From positions 62,001 through 126,000 of the forward strand of contig DJQS01000008.1 in assembly GCA_002438785.1 (NCBI GenBank): a stretch of 64,000 nucleotides of DNA, in the 5' to 3' direction. Both the position numbers and the translations under genes were made by a program. Source of the stretch: Caryophanales bacterium UBA6380 (GTDB taxonomy: Bacteria > Bacillota_I > Bacilli_A > RFN20 > CAG-826). Position 1 is the stretch's first letter, and every line of letters starts with the position of its first letter. Of the stretch, positions 35,185 through 44,411 are shown piece by piece. Below the pieces are notes generated by a model, which was given only the letters and a program-made list of their open reading frames with translations, had not been told where the DNA came from and did no database searches.

Positions 35185-36288
35185 ATGAATAAAAAAGAAA
35201 AAAATAAAAAAGTAAAAAAACCAATGAGTTCTAAAAAATTTACTGTTTTTTGTGTTTTAATGGGCATTGTTTCTGCAATTACTGGTGCTGTTGGTGGGTA
35301 TTTTCTTTACAATATTTTTAAACCAGAAACAAAATATGAAACTGGATATGTTGACTATTATGCAATAAATGAAAGAGTTAAAACAAATAAAAATCAAGAA
35401 TTAAAACAATTATTTAAAGATGATCCTTATAATCTTGCTAACTATGCTTTTTATAATTTCGGAAACAAAAAATATAGTTTATCTTTAAGTAATGGTATTG
35501 TTAATAATATTTCTGGTGATCAAAATGTTCGTGCGATTACATTAAATTATGATGGTGATTGTTTTAATCAAAATATTTCTGCTACTACTGGTGGAGGCCC
35601 CATTAAAATAAATACAGCCTATCGTTTTTATGATCTTAATAAAGATGATGACAAAAATTATTTAATGGAAGCTTACGAAAATAAACTTGAAAGTGATTGG
35701 AAAGAAGGATTAAAGCCAACTAGAACTTATAGCTATGATCAGTATATTAATGATTATGGGAAATTATTAAAAGGTAATTACGTTGTCGATAATAATGATA
35801 AATACGTTTCTAATAATTATAGTGATTACAAAAAAGGCGCTAATTATTTGATTTCTGGAGCAACTATTTATCAAATATATGATAACGCTGTGGAAGCTTC
35901 AAAAATAGAAAACACCGATGATGGGTATAAAATTTTAATTTCATTAGATGCAACAAAAGCTTGTTCTTACTATATGAGACAAATTAAAAAGAATGGTGGC
36001 ATGACAAAAAACCCAACTTTCACTTCATCAATTAATTTGGAAGTAAATTTAGATAAAAATTATAATTTAGTTTCTACTCATTCAAATGAATCATATAATG
36101 TCATTCTCGGTGCGCAAGTAACATGCAAAGCATCATTTGACATTTATTATTATTCTAGTGATGAAGTTATTAAATTTAATAACGGAAGTAATAATGTTAG
36201 TATCAATATCCCTTCTATTAGTGAAAAATTCCCTATTAGTTTAAATAGAGATAGTGAGAATAATTTAAAAATTGATTTTGTGGAGTAA
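35185..36288 (+). CDS. Membrane-anchored extracellular protein, unknown
   Basis: A 367-residue protein. The N-terminus is very basic (KKEKNKKVKK), then one hydrophobic helix (about 20-46, VFCVLMGIVSAITGAVGGYFLY) anchors a roughly 320-residue extracellular domain rich in Asn, Tyr and Ser. No lipobox, catalytic motif or family was recognised. The ATG at 35185 is chosen over an in-frame TTG at 35179. The next gene begins five bases after the stop, and its ribosome site is inside this gene, so the two form an operon and may make a cell-surface complex. Confidence 0.72.
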   Translation: MNKKEKNKKVKKPMSSKKFTVFCVLMGIVSAITGAVGGYFLYNIFKPETKYETGYVDYYAINERVKTNKNQELKQLFKDDPYNLANYAFYNFGNKKYSLSLSNGIVNNISGDQNVRAITLNYDGDCFNQNISATTGGGPIKINTAYRFYDLNKDDDKNYLMEAYENKLESDWKEGLKPTRTYSYDQYINDYGKLLKGNYVVDNNDKYVSNNYSDYKKGANYLISGATIYQIYDNAVEASKIENTDDGYKILISLDATKACSYYMRQIKKNGGMTKNPTFTSSINLEVNLDKNYNLVSTHSNESYNVILGAQVTCKASFDIYYYSSDEVIKFNNGSNNVSINIPSISEKFPISLNRDSENNLKIDFVE

Positions 36289-36292
36289 ATTT

Positions 36293-39200
36293 ATGTTTAG
36301 AAAGTTATTTGGTTTAGGTGTTTGTATATCTACTTTATCAATGGGTGCATTGAGTTCTTTTATGTATTTTAAATATCAAGATGATAAGATTAAAAATTCA
36401 TTGAATAGTAAAGATAATACGATGATTTATGAATTGTCACCAAGTGAAAAATTTTTAACTAATCTATTAAAATCATCAATTAAATGCAATTCTCTTGATG
36501 CTTCGATAAAAGGTATTGAAGAAAATAAAGATTTAGGAATTAATTTTAAAGGCGTTGTTGAATACGATAGTTCTAAATTAATGAGTGGCGATTTTTCTGG
36601 CTTAAAATTAAATGGTGCCCTGAAGGTTAATTATGGTTCATTAAATGAAGAAGCAACAGCGATATTTGATGATAAATTATATATTGGATATAATGATAAT
36701 TATTATAGTTTTGATACATCTATTTTTACAAATATAATTTCTTTAGTTTCACTTTTTAATAATGAAAATGAAGAAAAAAATATAGAATCTGCAGAGAATT
36801 CACTAAATTTAGATGATTTATTAAATAACATTACATCTTATTTAAACGATATAAAAGAAGTTGAAACAGGTGATGATAATACTTATAAATTTAATTTAAC
36901 TATACCTAATTTAGGTAGTATAAATTTTGATGCCAATAAAGATTTTTTATTAACTGGGATTGATGGTAATTTGTCTATAAATGGTATAGATATCAATTTA
37001 TTAGCAACAGGTGTAAGTCAATCTGTTACTGATAGTTATTTTGAAGGTGTAAATAATCAAAATAAATATACAAATACTGATAATCTCAGTAACTTACTTG
37101 TTACTTTAACTAATATTATTAATGATAAAAAAGGTAGTGGAAATTTTACTGCCTCCATTAATAATTTAAATACAAATGAAAAAATTGAATTTAATGGTGA
37201 TTTATTAGTTGATTATTCTAATGCTAATAATATAAAAGAAGGAAAATTTGAATTAAATATTAATTCAAATTTATTATCAAACACAAATAATAGTTTAAAA
37301 GCTCATTATGAAAATAATTCAACTTATTTTATATTAAATAAATTAATTAAAGGTTATGTAAGTAATACATCAATTGAAGAAATAATTGATGTATTAAAAG
37401 AAAAAACGAATTTATTTATTGAATTAAATTTATTAGATAAAGTTAATGAAGTATTAGCTAACAGTGCAATAATGGATTTAATTAAGAACAAAGATTTTAA
37501 TAAAATTCATGATATTATTGTAGATTTTATTGTAGATAATGACCTTAATACGATTGAAATTGATTTAAACAATAAAGCCTTTAATTTAACCGAAAATGAT
37601 TCCATTTTAAAAATTATTTTTAAGTTTAATGAAGACAAATTAATAAGCTTAAGTCTCAACAATCTATGCTATAACGATTATAGTGCTAATTTTACTTTAA
37701 ATCTAAATAATGAATTAAATTATAATGAAAGTTTTAATGATTTAACTAATTTTAAAGATTATTCTAATGTTAGTAATATATTTAATAATATTATGGAATT
37801 AGCTGAATCTAAAAAGGCTAACCTTGATTATAATGTAAAAATAGTTAATAAAAACAACATTAGTAGTAGTAATTATATTAGTGGCAAAATTGGTGTTGAT
37901 TTATCAAAAGCTAATCTTAATGAAAACTTTGATTTAAATGAACTAACAAATGGCAACTATCTTTTTACAATTTCTAATATTTCAGGTGTAAATCATGATA
38001 TAAAAGCAAATTATTATAACAAATCACTATATTTGAAGTACAATGACTTAATTAAGAATAGTGTCAGTGAAAATGCTTATAATCATTTATTTGATTTTAT
38101 AAATGAAAAAATGAATAATAGTGAAGATTTCAATATTGCTTCATTAATAACTAAATATACAGATGAATTTTTAACTAGATATGAATCGCAAATTAGTGAG
38201 ATTAAAAAAGGAAATCTTGCAGAACTCGATAATTATTTTAAAATCGATGAAGATAATTTAGATCCTAATGTTATTAAAATAAATATTTATCCTAACTCAT
38301 TAGATTTAACTTGCGTATATGAGTTTAGTATTTCTACAGTTGATAAAAAAATTAATAATTTGTCAATTAAGGGTATAAATGTTGATGATTATATCTTTGA
38401 TATTAATTTAAATTTACTAGATTATGAAAATATTAGTTTAAGTAGTGAAGAAATTAGTAGTTATTACTCTTTAGACAATTTTGAATCGAGTTTAACATCT
38501 TTTTTAAATAATGAAAATAAACAATATGGCATCAATTTAAATGGAACTATTTATACAGGAAATAAACTTTATATAAATGGTAATTTAAATGCTGATTTAA
38601 AAAACGAAAATTATTTCGGCAATTTAACTTTAGATGGTCAATTAGATGGTATTGATAAAGATCGCTATATTCATAAATTTAAAGTGGATAAATTTAAAAA
38701 TGAAAATACTGATGAAAAGGATTTTTACATTAATTATAACGATAAAATGTATATAAATATGCATTTAAATACGATAAATGATTTAATTAATCAATTTAAT
38801 AATATTCCCGAAAAGAATGTCTTAAATTATTTATTTAAATTGAATAAGACACTTTCTGGCGAATTACCAATTCAGCAAATTCTTAATAATAAAGATTATT
38901 TTGCCTTATTAAATAATAATTATTTGAAGTCTTTTAAAACTCTTAATGGATTAATTTCGTTAACTATTGATGGTAGTTTACTAGATTTAGAAAATGATTT
39001 AAGTTTAACTATTAATTATGATGAAAATAATAAGGTTATAAATTCAATACAAATAGACTTATTAAATAAAGAAAATAGTGATGAAAAAATTGCTTCGATT
39101 AAATTAGATTTTGTTGAATTTGATAATAACGAATTAAATAATCGCGTTCATATCATTGATAAAGATAAAACTTTCTTTGATTTTGATAATTTAAAATTAT

Positions 39201-40084
39201 TATTTATGTGCGGAATATATACAACTAATATTCCTACCGGACAAGATACAATAACATATTATTTAAAAGGTAAATTTGATTTAGATGTTCCTACAATTGG
39301 TAATGCTATTCAAAGCGACATTTATCAAGATCTAATGTTTAAAATTCAAGTTTTAGAAACAGGAAAAGTTAATGGTTATATTTGCTTAGAGGCAACAGAT
39401 GAAAATCATAATGTTTATAGTGGTAAAAATGCTAAAGTTCGACAAACTGAATATTTTATAAATGATGATGGTAGCGCTTATATACATCAAAAAACTGTTA
39501 GTAAAACAGGTTTTATAAAGTATACATATACACAAAACGATGAGTATTTTAAGGTTACTGCTGAAGAAATTACTAAAAATATAGTTTATTATTTATTAAA
39601 ATATACATTAAACGTATCTAGTACCATTTATGATCCAATAGAAGAAGCTATTAATACTCCAAATACAAGTGGAGAACCTAATGAAGTATTAAATGTTAAA
39701 TACGAAAGCATATTTACTAAAATGGAATATGATAGTAATGAGAAGTGTTTTTCTACAATATTAGATTTGAATAATGTAGTTAATTTAGAAAATGCCACTG
39801 CTAATTTTGTTTATCAAGGCAATTTAAATATCGATATTTATCATGATGAGAATAATATTCTAAAAAGGTTTCATCTTTATGGCAAGCCAATTGGTGTAAA
39901 AATAGTCGGAGATATTACATTAGATCTAGATGTTACTAATTATTATAATGATGTTAATGCCTCAAATATGAATGAGTATAATAATTTTATTAAGTATTGG
40001 AATAGTAATGAAAATTTGTCTAAGTTGGATTACTATCAGTATAGAGTTAATGATAATAAAATAAGTTTCACTACCTCTTTATAA
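36293..40084 (+). CDS. Very large surface protein with repeated domains, unknown
   Basis: A 1263-residue protein with an N-terminal signal/anchor helix (FGLGVCISTLSMGALSSFMYF) and a very acidic, Asn/Leu-rich extracellular part. At least four divergent copies of one beta-rich unit can be aligned by eye, starting near residues 45, 260, 490 and 720. Each has a helix (NLLVTLTNII, NIFNNIMEL, SLTSFLNN), then N-K-like strands, a GDLLVDYS / GKIGVDLS / GNLNADLK step, a G-F/L-x-I strand, and a Y-I/L-x-Y-N strand. This layout resembles lipoprotein-type (LolA/LppX-like) beta sheets, but that is only an impression. GGAG lies seven bases before the ATG at 36293. Confidence 0.7.
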   Translation: MFRKLFGLGVCISTLSMGALSSFMYFKYQDDKIKNSLNSKDNTMIYELSPSEKFLTNLLKSSIKCNSLDASIKGIEENKDLGINFKGVVEYDSSKLMSGDFSGLKLNGALKVNYGSLNEEATAIFDDKLYIGYNDNYYSFDTSIFTNIISLVSLFNNENEEKNIESAENSLNLDDLLNNITSYLNDIKEVETGDDNTYKFNLTIPNLGSINFDANKDFLLTGIDGNLSINGIDINLLATGVSQSVTDSYFEGVNNQNKYTNTDNLSNLLVTLTNIINDKKGSGNFTASINNLNTNEKIEFNGDLLVDYSNANNIKEGKFELNINSNLLSNTNNSLKAHYENNSTYFILNKLIKGYVSNTSIEEIIDVLKEKTNLFIELNLLDKVNEVLANSAIMDLIKNKDFNKIHDIIVDFIVDNDLNTIEIDLNNKAFNLTENDSILKIIFKFNEDKLISLSLNNLCYNDYSANFTLNLNNELNYNESFNDLTNFKDYSNVSNIFNNIMELAESKKANLDYNVKIVNKNNISSSNYISGKIGVDLSKANLNENFDLNELTNGNYLFTISNISGVNHDIKANYYNKSLYLKYNDLIKNSVSENAYNHLFDFINEKMNNSEDFNIASLITKYTDEFLTRYESQISEIKKGNLAELDNYFKIDEDNLDPNVIKINIYPNSLDLTCVYEFSISTVDKKINNLSIKGINVDDYIFDINLNLLDYENISLSSEEISSYYSLDNFESSLTSFLNNENKQYGINLNGTIYTGNKLYINGNLNADLKNENYFGNLTLDGQLDGIDKDRYIHKFKVDKFKNENTDEKDFYINYNDKMYINMHLNTINDLINQFNNIPEKNVLNYLFKLNKTLSGELPIQQILNNKDYFALLNNNYLKSFKTLNGLISLTIDGSLLDLENDLSLTINYDENNKVINSIQIDLLNKENSDEKIASIKLDFVEFDNNELNNRVHIIDKDKTFFDFDNLKLLFMCGIYTTNIPTGQDTITYYLKGKFDLDVPTIGNAIQSDIYQDLMFKIQVLETGKVNGYICLEATDENHNVYSGKNAKVRQTEYFINDDGSAYIHQKTVSKTGFIKYTYTQNDEYFKVTAEEITKNIVYYLLKYTLNVSSTIYDPIEEAINTPNTSGEPNEVLNVKYESIFTKMEYDSNEKCFSTILDLNNVVNLENATANFVYQGNLNIDIYHDENNILKRFHLYGKPIGVKIVGDITLDLDVTNYYNDVNASNMNEYNNFIKYWNSNENLSKLDYYQYRVNDNKISFTTSL

Positions 40085-40112
40085 TTATCTTAATGAAACA
40101 ATTTTTCACTAG

Positions 40113-40121
40113 TGATAAAAT
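40113..40121 (+). promoter_or_regulatory. Extended -10 promoter of psuG
   Basis: TG-A-TAAAAT, identical to the jetA element, lies 32 bases before the psuG ATG, so here a normal leader with AGGAG exists. Confidence 0.5.
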
Positions 40122-40153
40122 ATTTTAGTCATAAAAATTAAGGAGTTTTGAAA

Positions 40154-41059
40154 ATGAAAATTAATCCAGAAGTTGTAAAGGCTTTAAAAGAAAATAAACC
40201 AGTAGTAGCATTAGAAAGTACTATTATTTCTCATGGCATGCCATATCCTAGAAATGTAACTTGTGCTTTAGAAGTAGAAAAAGTGATTAGAGAAAATGGC
40301 GCAATTCCTGCTACAATTGGAATTATTGATGGAGAGCCAATTGTTGGGATGACTCCTGAAGAAATTGAAGAATTTGGTAAAAGAAAAGGAATTGTTAAAT
40401 GTTCTAGAAGAGATTTACCAATTATTATTGCTGAAAAAGAGTGGGGTGCTACGACTGTTAGTGCTACAATGATTTTAGCTTCTTTAGCAGGTATTGAATT
40501 TTTTGTTACAGGTGGCATTGGTGGAGTTCATAGAGGTGCACAAAACACTTTTGATATTAGTGCTGATTTGGATGAATTAGGTAAAACAAATGTAACAGTA
40601 ATTTGTGCTGGTCCTAAAGCCATATTGGATTTAAATTTAACTATGGAATATTTAGAGACTAAAGGTGTTCCAGTATTAGGGTATAATAGTGATAAATTAC
40701 CTGCTTTTTTTACTAGAACAAGTGATTTAAACGTAGATTTTAATGTAAAAAGTCCTAAAGAAATTGCTAGTATTGTTAAGGCTAAAAGAGAATATAAGCT
40801 CGATGGTGGAGTATTAATTTGTAATCCAATTCCTGAAGAATATTCAATGGATCCAAATTATATTAATAATGAAATTGAATTAGCTATTAAAGAAATGAAT
40901 GAATTAGGTATTAAAGGAAAAGAAGAGACTCCATTTTTATTAAGTAAAATTGTTGAATTAACAAGTGGAAAAAGTCTTGAAGCAAATATTAAATTAATTT
41001 TAAATAATGCTGCTTTAGGTGCTAAGGCGGCTTTAGAATATTCTAAAATTAAGGATTAA
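40154..41059 (+). CDS. psuG: Pseudouridine-5'-phosphate glycosidase
   Basis: A 301-residue PsuG-family (IndA-like) enzyme that splits pseudouridine 5'-phosphate into uracil and ribose 5-phosphate. Conserved stretches are VALESTIISHGMPYPRN, ATIGIIDG, TTVSATMILASLAGI, FVTGGIGGVHRGA and CAGPKAILD. The start at 40154 is preferred to an in-frame TTG at 40148, because AGGAG is eight bases before it. The partner kinase follows after one base. Together they salvage pseudouridine from degraded RNA. Confidence 0.95.
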   Translation: MKINPEVVKALKENKPVVALESTIISHGMPYPRNVTCALEVEKVIRENGAIPATIGIIDGEPIVGMTPEEIEEFGKRKGIVKCSRRDLPIIIAEKEWGATTVSATMILASLAGIEFFVTGGIGGVHRGAQNTFDISADLDELGKTNVTVICAGPKAILDLNLTMEYLETKGVPVLGYNSDKLPAFFTRTSDLNVDFNVKSPKEIASIVKAKREYKLDGGVLICNPIPEEYSMDPNYINNEIELAIKEMNELGIKGKEETPFLLSKIVELTSGKSLEANIKLILNNAALGAKAALEYSKIKD

Positions 41060-41060
41060 T

Positions 41061-41951
41061 ATGGATAAATCTTTACTAATTATTGGTGGTAGTAATATTG
41101 ACTATATTGCTACAAGTAAAGATAAGATTCTTAGCGGTGTATCTAATATTGGAAAGGTTAATATTTCTTTTGGTGGTGTCGCTAGAAATATTTGTGAAAA
41201 TTTAGCTAGACTAGGTAATAAAATTGATTTTATTACAACTATCGGTAATGATTTATATGGTAATAATTTATATAAACAATTAAAAGATCTAAATGTTAAT
41301 GTGATATTTCCTAAAGTTAATTTAAATAGTAGTTCTTATTTAGCAATTAATGATAATAATCACGATTTGGCTTTAGCAGTTTGTGATAATGAAATTATTA
41401 ATTATCTAGATAAAGAATTTCTAGGCAATTATAATAATTTAATTTTAAGTCATGAATATATTATTTTAGATGCTAATTTAAATAGTGAAACCATTGATTA
41501 TATTTTTAATTTATATTTTCATAAAAAAATTATTGTAGATGCTATTTCACCAACAAAAATATTAAAATTTAAAAAACATTTAAGTAATATTTACTTACTA
41601 AAATGTAATAAATTTGAAGCTAGAGCATTAGTAAATGATGAATCTTCTAACGCTAGCTTAGTTAAGAAACTATTAGAATATGGTGTTAAAAATGTAGTTA
41701 TTTCTTTTGGTGCTAGTGATATTTATTATGGATCAAAAGATGAAATTGGTATTATTAAAAATGAATTAATAACTGATTTTATTAATACTACAGGATGTGG
41801 GGATGCTTTAACTAGTGGTATTATTGATCATTTTATTGTTTTAAATCAAAAACTTAAAGAAAGTATTATTTTTGGTAATAAATTATCAAAAATTACTTTA
41901 ATGTCTAGTTCATCAACTTCTAAAGAAATTTCAAAATATGCTCATTTATAA
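41061..41951 (+). CDS. psuK: PfkB-family kinase, probable pseudouridine kinase
   Basis: A 296-residue ribokinase/PfkB-fold protein. It has the N-terminal IIGGSNIDYIA and the sugar-binding GGVARNICENLARLG. The C-terminal motif TTGCGDALTSGI, with the catalytic Asp, is written GCGD rather than GAGD. Placement one base after psuG makes pseudouridine the likely substrate, producing pseudouridine 5'-phosphate for PsuG. A weak AT-rich hairpin with T residues follows at about 41970-41990. Confidence 0.88.
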   Translation: MDKSLLIIGGSNIDYIATSKDKILSGVSNIGKVNISFGGVARNICENLARLGNKIDFITTIGNDLYGNNLYKQLKDLNVNVIFPKVNLNSSSYLAINDNNHDLALAVCDNEIINYLDKEFLGNYNNLILSHEYIILDANLNSETIDYIFNLYFHKKIIVDAISPTKILKFKKHLSNIYLLKCNKFEARALVNDESSNASLVKKLLEYGVKNVVISFGASDIYYGSKDEIGIIKNELITDFINTTGCGDALTSGIIDHFIVLNQKLKESIIFGNKLSKITLMSSSSTSKEISKYAHL

Positions 41952-42043
41952 TTAAAAGCCTTTAGAAGTTAACTTTTTTTTAAAGTTTTTTACCTAATGA
42001 AATATAAAATAATAAAGTTTATAATAGAAATAGGGGATGCATT

Positions 42044-42997
42044 ATGAAAAACGTTAATATAGGTTTAGATGTTGGTGGAATGAGTATTAAAGCAGGAATT
42101 GTCGATAAAGATGGCAATATTTTATTTAAGTCAAGTCGACCAACTACTTTTATTAATGAAGGCGAAGATTTTATAAATAATGTCCGTTCATTAATTGATG
42201 AATTTATTGAATATTCTAAAAGTCATGATCTAAAAATAAATTCAATTGGCTTTGGAATACCTGGAATGATCAACAACAAAACTGGATGTATTGACTATGC
42301 TAATAATTTAAATTTTAAATATCCTTTTAAAATTAGAGATAGAATTAAAGATTATGGATTTAAAGTTATGATGTCTAACGATGCTAATGTTGCTTGTTTA
42401 GCTGAACAAAAATTTGGAGCAGCTAAAGGAAAAAAAGATGCTATTATGTTAACTTTAGGAACTGGTGTTGGTGGCGGAATTGTAATTGATAATAAGCTTT
42501 ATGAAGGTAATGAAGGAAAAGGAGCAGAACTCGGACATTTTGTAATAGAAGTTGATGGATATCCTTGTACTTGTGGGAGAAAAGGATGCTTAGAAAGTTA
42601 TGCTAGTGCTACTGCTTTATTAAGATTTACTAAAGAAGCAATGAATATGCATAAAGATTCTTTAATGTGGGAATATTGTAATAATAATATAGATAATGTT
42701 AATGGACTTACATCGTTTGAGTGTGCTAAAAAAGGTGATAAAGCAGCAAATGAAGTTGTAGATAAATATGTGATGTATTTAGGTGAAGGAATATTAAATC
42801 TTTGTAATATTTTTAGGCCAGAAGTTATAATCATCGGTGGTGGGGTTTCTAATCAAAAAGATTATTTTATAAATAAATTAAAAGATTATTGTGCTAAGTG
42901 GTATTACGGATATAAAAATACCCCAGTTGTTGATATTTGTGTAGCAAAGTTAACTAATGATGCTGGTATTATTGGAGCAGCTAGTTTAAATGATTAA
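42044..42997 (+). CDS. ROK-family sugar kinase (probable glucokinase)
   Basis: A 317-residue ROK protein without an N-terminal helix-turn-helix, so a kinase rather than a repressor. It has the ATP loop GLDVGGMSIKAGIVD, NDANVACLAE with the catalytic Asp, TLGTGVGGGIV, and the zinc site ELGHFVIEVDGYPCTCGRKGCLE. Glucose is the most common substrate of this subgroup, but other hexoses are possible. AGGGG precedes the ATG, with a TATAAT at 42020-42025. A long hairpin follows the stop codon. Confidence 0.88.
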   Translation: MKNVNIGLDVGGMSIKAGIVDKDGNILFKSSRPTTFINEGEDFINNVRSLIDEFIEYSKSHDLKINSIGFGIPGMINNKTGCIDYANNLNFKYPFKIRDRIKDYGFKVMMSNDANVACLAEQKFGAAKGKKDAIMLTLGTGVGGGIVIDNKLYEGNEGKGAELGHFVIEVDGYPCTCGRKGCLESYASATALLRFTKEAMNMHKDSLMWEYCNNNIDNVNGLTSFECAKKGDKAANEVVDKYVMYLGEGILNLCNIFRPEVIIIGGGVSNQKDYFINKLKDYCAKWYYGYKNTPVVDICVAKLTNDAGIIGAASLND

Positions 42998-43003
42998 AAT
43001 TTC

Positions 43004-43033
43004 TATCAATGTCCAAAAAAATGGACATTGATA
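43004..43033. repeat. Long perfect hairpin without a T run
   Basis: TATCAATGTCCA and TGGACATTGATA are perfect 12-bp arms around a 6-base loop of A residues. Because no T run follows on the plus strand, it is a poor terminator. It stands 33 bases before a small gene and the WYL regulator and may be an operator, or an RNA processing or stability structure. Confidence 0.65.
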
Positions 43034-43065
43034 ATAATAGAATTTAACTAGTGAGGTTAAATTCT

Positions 43066-43245
43066 ATGAAAATTGAAATTAAATATTATTTAGATGAAGA
43101 TTCTTATAACATGGATGTTGATTACTTTCGTGAAACAATTTATGGAAGTATTGAATATGCTAATATTATTGCTAAAAATAGATTAAAACATTCTATATTT
43201 TCATTTTATAATATTGAAGTTAGAACAACTAATAACTTATGGTAA
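43066..43245 (+). CDS. Small protein of unknown function upstream of WYL regulator
   Basis: A 59-residue acidic protein starting MKIEIKYYLDEDSYNMD. No family was recognised; the alternating pattern suggests a small beta/alpha fold. The ATG at 43066 is chosen over a GTG at 43051, because GAGG lies about nine bases before it. Its last 7 bases overlap the start of the WYL regulator, so the two genes are coupled and possibly work together. Confidence 0.6.
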   Translation: MKIEIKYYLDEDSYNMDVDYFRETIYGSIEYANIIAKNRLKHSIFSFYNIEVRTTNNLW

Positions 43246-44231
43246 GTAATAAAAAAAGCTCAATTATTTTAATTTTAAAAGTTTTAAAAGATTATTCTGA
43301 TGAAGATCATTATTTGACTTTAAAAGAAATAATCTTAAAACTTTATGATTTATATAACATCGAATTAGAAAGAAAAAGTGTGTCTAGTTCAATTGACTTA
43401 TTAATTGAACTTGGCTATGACATTAATAAAACTAGGAATGGTGTGGCATTAATTTCTAGATTATTTGATGAAACTGAAGCTAAGTTTTTAGATGATGCAA
43501 TTTTTTCATCAAAGTCAATAACCTCAAAACAAGCTAATGAATTGATGGAGAGAATTAATTCTATATTTAGTGTTTATAAAAGGCAAAATTATTCTTATTT
43601 ATATAAAAATAGTGATATAACTCGAAGTGATAATAATTTTATTTTTTATAATATAAGTGTTATTGAAGAAGCTATTAAACTTAAAAAAAGAATTTCTTTT
43701 AAGTATTTAACTTATGATTTAAATGGTCATCAGACATTTAGAAATAATAATTATCGTTATATTGTATCGCCTTATTATCTAGTTAATAATTTTGGTAGAT
43801 ATTATTTAATATGTAATTATCGAGAAAAATATAATCCGATCAATATTTTTAGAATTGATTTTATGTTTGATTTAAAAATTGAAAATAATTGGGAAATTAA
43901 AAAAATAGATAGCTTAAAGTTAACAAAAAAATTTAATTTGAAAGAATTTTTAAATGAGCGTATTTATTTATTTAATGGTGAGGTAATTAATGCTAAAATC
44001 GAAATCTTAAATCCACAAAGTATCATCTATATAAAGGACTGGTTTGGTGATAATGGACATATTTATAAAGAAGATCAAAGGTTATTTTTTGATATTAAGT
44101 GTGATGAAAATTCATTGTTTTATTGGCTAATTCAATATAGTAAAGATTTTTATTTAATAAGTCCTAGTTCTTTATTAGATCGCATTATTAAATTTTATCA
44201 AGATGAATTAATGAAATATTTAAAAAAATAA
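43239..44231 (+). CDS. WYL-domain transcriptional regulator
   Basis: A 330-residue DeoR/WYL-type regulator. An N-terminal helix-turn-helix region covers about residues 1-70 (LKEIILKLYDLYNIELERKSVSSSIDLL). The WYL domain has ISFKYLTYDLNGH and YIVSPYYLVNNFGRYYLICNYRE, in which LIC stands where WYL is usual. A WCX-like C-terminal extension (EFLNERIYLFNGEVINAKIEI) follows. WYL domains are thought to bind ligands or nucleic acid and often regulate defence or stress genes. Target genes are unknown; the hairpin at 43004-43033 is a candidate site. Confidence 0.87.
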   Translation: MVSNKKSSIILILKVLKDYSDEDHYLTLKEIILKLYDLYNIELERKSVSSSIDLLIELGYDINKTRNGVALISRLFDETEAKFLDDAIFSSKSITSKQANELMERINSIFSVYKRQNYSYLYKNSDITRSDNNFIFYNISVIEEAIKLKKRISFKYLTYDLNGHQTFRNNNYRYIVSPYYLVNNFGRYYLICNYREKYNPINIFRIDFMFDLKIENNWEIKKIDSLKLTKKFNLKEFLNERIYLFNGEVINAKIEILNPQSIIYIKDWFGDNGHIYKEDQRLFFDIKCDENSLFYWLIQYSKDFYLISPSSLLDRIIKFYQDELMKYLKK

Positions 44232-44345
44232 TCTTTTATTAATTTAACATTTAAACACTTTTATGCGATGAATAAGCTATTTATCTATTTTTAAATTGAT
44301 AGATTTTAAATTAATTAATTGTAATTTCATTTTTAATATATTTTC

Positions 44346-44373
44346 TTGATAAAAAATAATTTTATCTTAAAAT
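44346..44373 (+). promoter_or_regulatory. Probable promoter of the 44412 lipoprotein
   Basis: TTGATA, a 16-base spacer and TAAAAT. A leader of about 30 bases with GGAGGG follows. Confidence 0.5.
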
Positions 44374-44411
44374 ACTATTGTATCAATATATTTTCTAAGT
44401 GGAGGGTAACT

